A stretch of DNA of 57,898 bases from positions 1-57,898 of the forward strand of contig CAIUQR010000006.1 of NCBI GenBank assembly GCA_903901335.1. The letters are read 5' to 3'. Position 1 is the first letter of the stretch. Every line of letters starts with the position of its first letter. The notes under the pieces are model-generated. The model was given only the letters and a program-made list of their open reading frames with translations, had not been told where the DNA came from and did no database searches. The translations under genes and the position numbers were made by a program. The stretch comes from an uncultured delta proteobacterium (GTDB taxonomy: Bacteria; Desulfobacterota; Desulfobulbia; Desulfobulbales; Desulfocapsaceae). Of this stretch, positions 7,578 to 14,105 are shown one piece after another.

Positions 7578-7588
7578 AAGAACACAAA

Positions 7589-8677
7589 CTATTTTTTCGT
7601 GTTCCTGGTTTTATGCTCAATCATCTTCAAAACAACCCATTCAGGAAGGCAACATTTTTTTACTTTTCCTCCTTTAGGTGGAATTTCAAGATTAAATCCT
7701 GCGCGATAATCGATGTAATTCATAAGACGGATTATCGAGTTTTTGTTGTTTTTTGAAGCATCATAGCCAAGACGCTGTAATATCTCCGGTATAAAAACAT
7801 TTCTGGTCAGTTCTTCAGATAATTGTTCTGGGATTGATTCTGTTTTTTTGTTGGGGGCCGGCTGTTCCGACTGCTCGGACACCTCCATTAAGGTGGTGTT
7901 TTCCTCAAGTGGCTCGGTCGTCTGCTTTGTTTTTTGAAATTCCTGCTCTATAACACTTGGCCAGTGGTAATTGATTATCTTTTTGGTTTTACACCATGCC
8001 AAAAAATCCAAAGGTTTTACTCTTTCTTGCCCGTTGTCCTCACTTCTCCATAACTCCAGTGTCTCTCTAACTGGGTCGAAGGTATTGGGGAAAACCATTC
8101 TTGTCTCTCCCGTAAGGCGTTTCCATGCCTTTTTTTTTGGTATCCCCGTCATTAAAAGAGATGGTTGCCAGCCATTTACGAGCATTGCAGCTTGAAGAGG
8201 TGTCCAAGTTTTTGTCTCAATCCAGTCTGTTAATGTTGTTCTTTTTTGTAATTCTTCGCTGTTGCCTTCCCCGGATAATGGTGCAGGTGTCACTGTATTC
8301 ATTCGCTCAATAGCAAGTTCGACGGCAGACAAGTCGGAATGCTGCGCTTGCAGTGAATGCTTTATCCGCCCATTATCAAGGAATGCAATTATGCTGTTTT
8401 GATGAAAACCGATTGATGCCATTTGCGCCGATTCGTCACCGGCGGGATAAAAATTCAGTAGTCGATTAATTACCGCCTCTGGGACTTCATTACAGAGGAC
8501 CACAAGCTGCGTCACGGAATCATATTCAAATAAGGTTGGGGTCTGGCTTATGGGCACTGCCGTCAGCGCAGCATGCAGCTCTTTGGACGCTTGGGAACAG
8601 TCCATCCCGGCGCCAGGTGAACAGCTTTGAATGTTCAGGATAACAGTGTTTAGGCTTATAAATTCGTCTGGACTCAT
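7589..8677 (-). CDS. Unknown protein upstream of the replication module
   Basis: The 362-residue protein is not recognised. Residues 1-110 look globular (CSPGAGMDCSQ, QLVVLCNEVPEAV). A region at about 145-245 is rich in Trp (LTDWIETKTWTPLQAAML, FLAWCKTKK). A polar linker at 245-285 is rich in Glu/Thr. The C-terminal segment, 290-362, is basic with KVKKCCLPEW. The architecture suggests a regulator or adaptor of the element. It is separated from the integrase by 94 bp. Confidence 0.6.
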   Translation of the reverse strand: MSPDEFISLNTVILNIQSCSPGAGMDCSQASKELHAALTAVPISQTPTLFEYDSVTQLVVLCNEVPEAVINRLLNFYPAGDESAQMASIGFHQNSIIAFLDNGRIKHSLQAQHSDLSAVELAIERMNTVTPAPLSGEGNSEELQKRTTLTDWIETKTWTPLQAAMLVNGWQPSLLMTGIPKKKAWKRLTGETRMVFPNTFDPVRETLELWRSEDNGQERVKPLDFLAWCKTKKIINYHWPSVIEQEFQKTKQTTEPLEENTTLMEVSEQSEQPAPNKKTESIPEQLSEELTRNVFIPEILQRLGYDASKNNKNSIIRLMNYIDYRAGFNLEIPPKGGKVKKCCLPEWVVLKMIEHKTRNTKK

Positions 8678-8771
8678 TTCTCTGCACCCATCAAAGGCCC
8701 CTGTAAAGAATCACCGGGAAAACCGCAGGGTGTACGGCTGTTCGGGAGCTACCCTATCCCGGTGAAAGATG

Positions 8772-9968
8772 TTATCCTTTCTGTATCCGGAGTGCTGCCT
8801 GTTTCAAAACCGATTCTGAAAGGTGGCTGTACCGCTCTGTGAGCTTCAGGTCGCTATGTCCGAGCAATTCCTTGAGATGGAAAGGGTTAATCCCATCCAT
8901 TGCCAGCCATGAAGCGAATGTGTGGCGTAAGGTGTGAAAGGTGACGCGCTGCCGCCGGTCCGTCACGCCTTCGTTAAACTGTAGCACATCCACCGCTCTT
9001 TCGAACGACTTGGATATTCTCATAACCTTCAAACTATCTCTTCCAGGAAAGACAAGGTTGCTGCCGCCCTGTGCATCGCCAGGCCTTCTGTACGCGAGCA
9101 TAGCCTTGACCTCATCCGTCAAGAATACAGCCCTGTTTTTACCGCTCTTGGTGTCTTTGAGCATGGCGACACCCTGGAACAAGTCAAGGTCCGACCAATG
9201 CAGGTTGAATACTTCGCCAGCCCTGGCGCCAGTGTAAAGAGAAAACAAGGCCATGTCATGAAGATTAGGGGATCGCTTCGCCAGTTCCGCCAGTAGGTCA
9301 GCCGCTTCTTGCCGGGAAAGAAAACGGGTCCGCCGGTTATCGACCTTTGGTCGCGTGACTCCGCCGGTGGATCCTGCTGGATTCTGGCCGGCAAAGAGCC
9401 TGTTCTTGAGTGCGTAATTAAATACCTGCCGTACAACTGCAAGGCAATATTGAATCGTGCGCGCTGCCCTTCCTGCCTTTGCCATGTTCTTCTTGATCCG
9501 TTCAAGATACAGGGGCATTACTTCACGAATAGGCCGGGTACCGATAACAGGGGAAATCCATAACCTGAATAAATCCTCCTCACGCTGAATGCTTCGCAAA
9601 CTCCGCCGGTTATGCTGCACCTGTGGATAATACCGCTCTGTGAAGATCTCGCCAAAAGTGATATTCCGGGCCTTCTCTTCCTGCTGGCGCTCTGCCTCTT
9701 CAACATCTGCCTGTGTCTGGAGTTCTCTTTTCTCGGTCAGGGTTCGGGGGCCGGTCCCGACGGTGTGGTTTGCCTTCAGCTCGGACAAGATCGCTGCCGC
9801 CTTCTTTTCAGACCAACCTTCACTGGCCCAGCCCAGGCCCTCGGATTTTTCCTTGCCTGCGACCTTGTACCTGATCGTGAAGTATTTATCGAATCCGACA
9901 CCATGCTTTCGGATGGCATGAAGCCGGTATCGAATGCCGGTGGTGTTACATTTGATCCATGTAGACAT
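8772..9968 (-). CDS. Tyrosine-type site-specific integrase
   Basis: The 398-residue integrase has an N-terminal arm-binding DUF4102-like domain (IRYKVAGKEKSEGLGWAS), a SAM-like core-binding domain at about 120-215, and a catalytic domain with YTGARAGE (Arg), TKSGKNR (Lys), HTLRH (His, Arg) and GHSDLKLTERYSHL (His and nucleophilic Tyr). The start at 9968 is chosen for the GCGGAGCG site before the ATG and because the longer frame runs into the repeat block at 10021-10044. It lies next to the right attachment copy and should catalyse insertion and excision between the tRNA-Arg ends. Confidence 0.92.
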   Translation of the reverse strand: MSTWIKCNTTGIRYRLHAIRKHGVGFDKYFTIRYKVAGKEKSEGLGWASEGWSEKKAAAILSELKANHTVGTGPRTLTEKRELQTQADVEEAERQQEEKARNITFGEIFTERYYPQVQHNRRSLRSIQREEDLFRLWISPVIGTRPIREVMPLYLERIKKNMAKAGRAARTIQYCLAVVRQVFNYALKNRLFAGQNPAGSTGGVTRPKVDNRRTRFLSRQEAADLLAELAKRSPNLHDMALFSLYTGARAGEVFNLHWSDLDLFQGVAMLKDTKSGKNRAVFLTDEVKAMLAYRRPGDAQGGSNLVFPGRDSLKVMRISKSFERAVDVLQFNEGVTDRRQRVTFHTLRHTFASWLAMDGINPFHLKELLGHSDLKLTERYSHLSESVLKQAALRIQKG

Positions 9969-10020
9969 GGTGCGCTCCGCTTTTTTGGTCCGGTGTCGGT
10001 CTGGGAATCCGGATGTCTGA

Positions 10021-10044
10021 ATTCTGTCCCGCTCCTGTCCCGCC
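10021..10044 (+). repeat. Candidate integrase arm-type sites, right end
   Basis: CTGTCCCGC is present twice, at 10024-10032 and 10035-10043. This is the same 24-bp block as at 102-125, here between the integrase start and the right attachment copy. Overlap with the integrase promoter region would let the integrase repress itself. Confidence 0.6.
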
Positions 10045-10174
10045 CTCAAGGGTTGAAACAGACTGAAATTGAATTATGCTACATGAAGAATAATACACGA
10101 TATGATATTGTTTATGCAATATAAAAATAGTATTTAATGATTTAACGTGAAGGTAAATGAAAGACCAAAAAAGG

Positions 10175-10226
10175 GACTTGGAATCCGGGTGTCGTGGGTT
10201 CAAATCCCTCCGGGTGTACCAGTAAA
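10175..10226 (+). repeat. Right attachment site (partial tRNA copy)
   Basis: This is the copy of positions 1-52. The mismatch at 10180 changes the anticodon-like triplet from TCG to TGG, and 10195 breaks a T-arm pair. No D-arm or acceptor 5' strand lies upstream, so it is not a working tRNA but the duplicated target left by integration. Confidence 0.85.
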
Positions 10227-10230
10227 ATCG

Positions 10231-10263
10231 AGGGGTTGTGTCGGTGAGATGCAACCCCTTTTT
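10231..10263 (+). terminator. Terminator directly after the right attachment site
   Basis: AGGGGTTG pairs with CAACCCCT around a 13-nt loop and is followed by T residues. Its position relative to the attachment copy mirrors the terminator at 56-90. Confidence 0.75.
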
Positions 10264-10448
10264 GTTTTACGTTGATTTTGTCCCCCAAGATTCAAATCCA
10301 AGGACAAAAAGGCCGATACAGGTCGAATTCAGAATAATTGACCGGGTGACCGGGAAGTATATGGATTTTGGGGCCGGAGAAAGCACACTGTCGCCCATTG
10401 AGTTGAATTCCGGAACTCCGACGCACTGCCCAAATATTCCGCTTACGT

Positions 10449-10467
10449 GGAAATATATTCCTGAAAA
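10449..10467 (+). promoter_or_regulatory. Candidate upstream activator site (second copy)
   Basis: The block GGAAATATATTCC-TGAAAA includes a near-palindrome and matches 293-311 in 17 of 19 positions. Its core starts 90 bp before the -24 element at 10545. The rest of the 10264-10544 stretch holds a GGACAAAAAGGCCGATA segment shared with 141-159 but no gene I can support. Confidence 0.5.
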
Positions 10468-10544
10468 ACGGCATTCTCACTACCGAGAGCTAGTTCCTTT
10501 TATTAAAAGGTTGTTTGGAAGCCCATTAACCATCGCGATCAAAT

Positions 10545-10560
10545 TGGCACAAGAATTGCT
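10545..10560 (+). promoter_or_regulatory. Sigma-54 promoter of the second PEP-CTERM gene
   Basis: TGGCAC-AAGAA-TTGCT is an exact -24/-12 consensus with GG (10546-10547) and GC (10558-10559) 10 nt apart. It lies 60 bp before the ATG at 10620. Confidence 0.85.
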
Positions 10561-10619
10561 GGAACAGTTTATACATGATTTAACCTTATAAAGAATGAAG
10601 TCTAAAAAGAGGGAGAGCT

Positions 10620-11270
10620 ATGAGAAGAAAATATATTGCAGGATTAGCGTTAGTCGGTGCATTGACGATATGTGGTGGTGTATCGGCAAATGCTGGAACT
10701 GTTTTTTCTGATAATTTTAACAGTGAAAATGGCGGGAGTGGTGCATTAAATTATACTGGATTTGCTAATTGGAATGTTGGTTCATACACTGGTTCTCCTG
10801 CTGGACAAGGTCCTGTCATTGGAAACAGCGGGTCCGTCGATCTGATAGGTAATGGTTTTTACAATTTTTATCCGGGTAACGGTCTATATGTTGACTTGGA
10901 CGGTTCTACTGGTAATGCCGGCATTTTAACTTCTAAAATGACATTTGGTCCAGGGACCTACGTCATCTCTTTCGATCTAGGCGGGAATGATCGGAGTGCC
11001 CCGGATAATAATGTCACAGTAACATTAGGTAGCTGGTCTCAGAATTTTTTTGTACCCAACAATCAGCCACTAGAACTTGTTACAGAAACCATTACGACTA
11101 TTGGTTCAGGCTCTCTAAGTTTTCATAATTGGGGGGGGAACAATCAGGGGGCTATCCTTGATAATGTATCGGTTGCCACTAGGGGTGCAGTCCCAGAACC
11201 AACAACTATGGTGCTCTTCGGAACTGGCTTGTTAGGTCTTGCCGGATTTGCACGGAGAAAGAAAGCCTGA
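10620..11270 (+). CDS. PEP-CTERM sorted surface protein
   Basis: The 216-residue protein has a signal peptide (residues 1-25, ending SANAG) and a beta-rich, Gly/Asn-rich domain at about 28-185, resembling jelly-roll carbohydrate-binding folds. The C-terminal signal is PEPTTMVLFGTGLLGLAG then FARRKKA. It should be exported, processed by exosortase and attached to or released from the envelope. The ATG follows GAGGGAGAGCT. The mature domain is unrelated to that of the gene at 471, yet promoter, upstream element and terminator are alike. No exosortase is in the window. Confidence 0.85.
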   Translation: MRRKYIAGLALVGALTICGGVSANAGTVFSDNFNSENGGSGALNYTGFANWNVGSYTGSPAGQGPVIGNSGSVDLIGNGFYNFYPGNGLYVDLDGSTGNAGILTSKMTFGPGTYVISFDLGGNDRSAPDNNVTVTLGSWSQNFFVPNNQPLELVTETITTIGSGSLSFHNWGGNNQGAILDNVSVATRGAVPEPTTMVLFGTGLLGLAGFARRKKA

Positions 11271-11296
11271 TTTTTCTTTATTAACATATCAACTGT

Positions 11297-11332
11297 AAGG
11301 GCAGGGTCATTAAATTGGCCATGCCCTTTTTT
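11297..11332 (+). terminator. Terminator after the second PEP-CTERM gene
   Basis: AAGGGCA pairs with TGCCCTT and is followed by a T run. It is related to 1031-1065 (shared GCAGGGTC.TT.AATTGGC), showing that the two genes have common flanks. Confidence 0.8.
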
Positions 11333-11446
11333 GTTGCCCACCGACAATTTTTGTCATTGTTGGCTGTTGTCTTTCATACCAGGCTCTGTCTTTTTTATTC
11401 CATTCTTGATAAAAACAGGAAGCCGATACTGATAGAAAGCGGTTCG

Positions 11447-11578
11447 ATGACAGCCCGGGAGATGTTGTCCGACTATTGTCGCATTCTTTATGACCGCCTG
11501 GTTACCTATGAAGCAGTAGCCAAAACGACCCAGCTGGACCGTCGTACGGTGAAAAAACATATTGGAAAGGAGTGGTAG
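11447..11578 (+). pseudogene. Remnant: C-terminal HTH of a sigma-54-type regulator
   Basis: The 43 codons from the ATG at 11447 encode LVTYEAVAKTTQLDRRTVKK, a Fis-like helix-turn-helix. It resembles the extreme C-terminus of sigma-54-dependent activators (YEETARRLGLDRRTVK-type, from memory). The sequence upstream in frame does not resemble the AAA+ domain, so the fragment looks like the stump of a truncated gene. It could also be a very small stand-alone DNA-binding protein. Its place behind a sigma-54-driven gene is suggestive. Confidence 0.45.
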
Positions 11579-11600
11579 GCGCAATGCTCTTATCCGAGAG

Positions 11601-12491
11601 TCAGCCCGGGCCTGCCTTGAAGGTATTCCATTCACACTCAGACATTGGCATAAAACCCTTGCCTTGCAGAATAAGATCCAGGTGAGCGAGGCTGATAGCT
11701 ATGACATCGGGGTGGGTCTGCCGGAGAGTTTCCGAACGGTTGGCGGTAACAAGATATCTGCGGCACTTGCTGCAGATAAAGGCTGTGTCCTCCTTTTTCC
11801 CCTCCACAAATACGTAATTCGTGTTCTCTGGATCTTCATGGTCACAGTAAGGGCAGGTCAAACGGGGAAACTGCCATTCATGGCTGCAGTCTGAGCATTG
11901 CAGCCACCTGTGTCCCTTATCCCGGATGATGGCCAGTTGCGGAAAGCTGCCGCAGACCGGGCAATACCCTTTTTTCCAGGCGAGGGGGGCAAGTTCGGCG
12001 GCCATATCCTGCGCTCTTTTGGTCAGCATGAATCGTGCCAGGAATCGCAAAAAGACCTGCAGTAAAGCGGGCTCAACACCAAGGCCCTCTGCCAGGGAGG
12101 TCAGCTGCTCGTCGTCGGATTCAACAGTGGAATGGATCAAGGAAAAGCAGTCGAACCTCCCTTCTGCAATCTGTTCCGACAGGCCCTTTATATCTTCGGC
12201 CAGATGAGAAAAACCTTGACTGAGGCCCTGGGCAACAGCCAGGCCTGCACTTTTCCAGAGATCTTCCGGCAGGAAAAGCTGACATTGTTGCATCAGAGAT
12301 ATGCCTCCCTCGTATTGGATTGCATCGACCGGAAATGTTTTTTTATAATTCCGTACTTCTGCAAGCCAGCGACTTTTTTCCAGCAGGAGAGGACCGAAGG
12401 CATTAAGCAAGCTCTCGACATGGGGCTGCTCCGCCAGAACCTGCCTTATTTCCTCCGCCAATGTTTCTGTTTCGTTATTGATACTTTCCAT
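11601..12491 (-). CDS. fdhE: FDH accessory protein FdhE
   Basis: The 296-residue cytosolic protein has a helical N-terminal half and two rubredoxin-like zinc modules: CPVCG and CSDC at about 180-205, CPYC and CSKC at about 215-245. FdhE-type proteins bind the FDH catalytic subunit before Tat export and are needed for assembly of active periplasmic FDH. It follows the FDH gamma gene in the same direction but behind a strong hairpin (12541-12573), so it is probably expressed at a lower level or separately. A second, shorter FdhE lies at 36634. Confidence 0.9.
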   Translation of the reverse strand: MESINNETETLAEEIRQVLAEQPHVESLLNAFGPLLLEKSRWLAEVRNYKKTFPVDAIQYEGGISLMQQCQLFLPEDLWKSAGLAVAQGLSQGFSHLAEDIKGLSEQIAEGRFDCFSLIHSTVESDDEQLTSLAEGLGVEPALLQVFLRFLARFMLTKRAQDMAAELAPLAWKKGYCPVCGSFPQLAIIRDKGHRWLQCSDCSHEWQFPRLTCPYCDHEDPENTNYVFVEGKKEDTAFICSKCRRYLVTANRSETLRQTHPDVIAISLAHLDLILQGKGFMPMSECEWNTFKAGPG

Positions 12492-12540
12492 GATCCGGTA
12501 ACCTTGTGTGGATGCGTCCTATGGGCCAGCCAACATGAAA

Positions 12541-12573
12541 AAAACCGGGAACGTGTAAACGACCCGGTTTTTT
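12541..12573. terminator. Bidirectional terminator between FDH gamma and fdhE
   Basis: AACCGGG pairs with CCCGGTT and is flanked by A/T runs on both sides, so it can act on either strand. It would end most transcripts of the FDH operon before fdhE. Confidence 0.7.
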
Positions 12574-12643
12574 TCATGATAAAGAGACTTCAAGGAGTTA
12601 CGAACACTCCTTAGACATAGTACAGATTTCAGCAGCATCTTTT

Positions 12644-13297
12644 TCAGGATGTTTTTTCGTCACCACTGACAACAAGAGTGCCGTGCTTCTCCATTTCCTT
12701 CAACCATTTCGGATGCTGTTTTTTGACCCAGGCTTTGGTCACCCAGCCGGTGAACATCGCCGGTGCAGAACCCGGTGCACCGATGGTGACAAGGTAGAGA
12801 TGGATAAAGAAAAAGGCAAATATTACAACGAACCCGAGGGCGTGGAGGACGTACATAAGGCGGACCAGTTTGACGGAAAAACCGAGTGGGAACCACATGA
12901 TAAATCCCGATACAACCATTCCCGCACCAAACAGGGCCACGGTCAGAAAAAACATCTTCTGGCCGGGATTGTACTTGCCGACTTCCGGCACATTATCGAC
13001 ATGCCAGAGATAGCCGCCGGCGGCCTTGATCCATTCCGCATCTTCCGGAAAAGAGAAGACACCTGCCTCCTTCCACCACATCAGGATGGTACAGACGAGA
13101 CTGGCCGTAAAAAATATCCCGCCGAAGTTGTGGACAAGCTTCAGGTTGCCCATGCCTCCGACCAGGGTTCCAATAAAGTTGAGGGAGTGGTACATCATTC
13201 CCATACCGGTGATACACAGGAGCAGGCAGGAAAGAGCCACACACCAGTGCACGACGCGCTCAGCGGGCCCTGTGGCCTTGATCATTCCTTTTTTCAT
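12644..13297 (-). CDS. fdnI: FDH gamma subunit, cytochrome b556
   Basis: The 217-residue membrane protein has four hydrophobic helices (about 15-40, 55-75, 115-140, 150-175) and histidines that can ligate haem b: VVHWC, LVHNF, LHALG, FFIHLY. In the FdnI/FdoI family it anchors the periplasmic alpha-beta dimer and passes electrons to quinone. It overlaps the beta gene by 4 bp (ATGA). With menaquinone genes elsewhere in the window, menaquinone is the expected acceptor, although cytochrome c is possible in sulfate reducers. Confidence 0.9.
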   Translation of the reverse strand: MKKGMIKATGPAERVVHWCVALSCLLLCITGMGMMYHSLNFIGTLVGGMGNLKLVHNFGGIFFTASLVCTILMWWKEAGVFSFPEDAEWIKAAGGYLWHVDNVPEVGKYNPGQKMFFLTVALFGAGMVVSGFIMWFPLGFSVKLVRLMYVLHALGFVVIFAFFFIHLYLVTIGAPGSAPAMFTGWVTKAWVKKQHPKWLKEMEKHGTLVVSGDEKTS

Positions 13298-14091
13298 ATC
13301 TGTTTGCCTCCTTCACTTGTGGTTTCCTCATCGGGAGTCTTGGGACCCTTGGTGATGTAGTGGAGGAAGGCTCCCGCCACGACGCCGCCGGCAACCAGGA
13401 GTCCAGCAGGCTTCAGCACGTCTTTCCAGACAACGATTGACAGTGGAACTTTGGGATCCGCAGGTAAATTTTCATAGACCTCGGCCTTTTCCGGCAGGAC
13501 ATAGATGACATGCGTGCCGTCGACGAATTTGTCCCCGTAGACGTTGGCATCTCCTCCGAGTTCCTTTGCCCGGCTGTATGCCTTCTTCAGCATGGCATCT
13601 TTGGCGCCTATCTGCAAGGTTCCCGTCGGACAGGACTGGACACAGGCCGGCGGCTGGTTGCCGTTCAGGCGGGTATAGCAGAGATCGCATTTGTAGATCT
13701 TGTTCGTTGTCTCGTCGTATTTCGGGACGCCGAACGGACAGGCGACAATGCACTCTTTACAGCCGATACACTTATCGACATGCAGGCTGACGCTGCCGAA
13801 TTGGGTGTGATAGAGCGCCTCGGTCGGACAGACCTTGGCGCAGGCCGCATCGGTGCAGTGCATGCAGCCGTCCTTCCGGAAAAGCCATTTCAGAGTGCCT
13901 TTGCTATCGACATGCTCCTGAAAACGGATCAGGGTCCAGGTATTCCACTGCAGATCCGGGGGATTCTGGTAGCTGCCGGAATTATGGGTCTTGGAGGCAG
14001 GCAGTTCGTTCCACTGTTTGCAGGCGATCTGACAGCCGCGACAGGCTGTACAGCGTGATAAATCAATTAATTTTACGAGTTCTTGTTTCAT
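13294..14091 (-). CDS. fdnH: FDH beta subunit, iron-sulfur
   Basis: The 265-residue protein carries four [4Fe-4S] cluster motifs: CTACRGCQIACKQW near the start, CMHCTDAACAKVCP, CIGCKECIVACPFG and CDLCYTR/CVQSCPTG. A single transmembrane helix near residue 235 (LKPAGLLVAGGVVAGAFL) leads to a charged tail. It transfers electrons from the alpha subunit to the cytochrome b. The gene starts 14 bp after the alpha stop. It rides out on the Tat signal of alpha, as in the family. Confidence 0.92.
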   Translation of the reverse strand: MKQELVKLIDLSRCTACRGCQIACKQWNELPASKTHNSGSYQNPPDLQWNTWTLIRFQEHVDSKGTLKWLFRKDGCMHCTDAACAKVCPTEALYHTQFGSVSLHVDKCIGCKECIVACPFGVPKYDETTNKIYKCDLCYTRLNGNQPPACVQSCPTGTLQIGAKDAMLKKAYSRAKELGGDANVYGDKFVDGTHVIYVLPEKAEVYENLPADPKVPLSIVVWKDVLKPAGLLVAGGVVAGAFLHYITKGPKTPDEETTSEGGKQI

Positions 14092-14105
14092 ATCTTCTTA
14101 CCCCC

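Larger units (their letters stand above)
1..10226. mobile_element. Integrated element, P4-like phage satellite, in the 3' end of tRNA-Arg
   Basis: The 52 bases that start the window recur at 10175-10226 with two mismatches, and the last 31 bases are identical. That is the direct repeat expected from integration into a tRNA 3' end. Inside lie a tyrosine integrase next to the right copy, an AlpA-like DNA-binding protein, a Toprim/DUF3987 primase-helicase, a C4-like RNA, iteron-like repeats, one baseplate-type protein and small unknowns. Nearly all are on the minus strand with short overlaps. No capsid, terminase or lysis genes are present, so a satellite or replicating island fits better than a full prophage. 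The satellite label is inference from gene content. Confidence 0.85.

Noticed and set aside
10175..10221. Second tRNA gene (would be anticodon TGG)
   Set aside because: Only the 3' half is present. No D-arm or acceptor 5' strand lies upstream, and a T-arm pair is broken.
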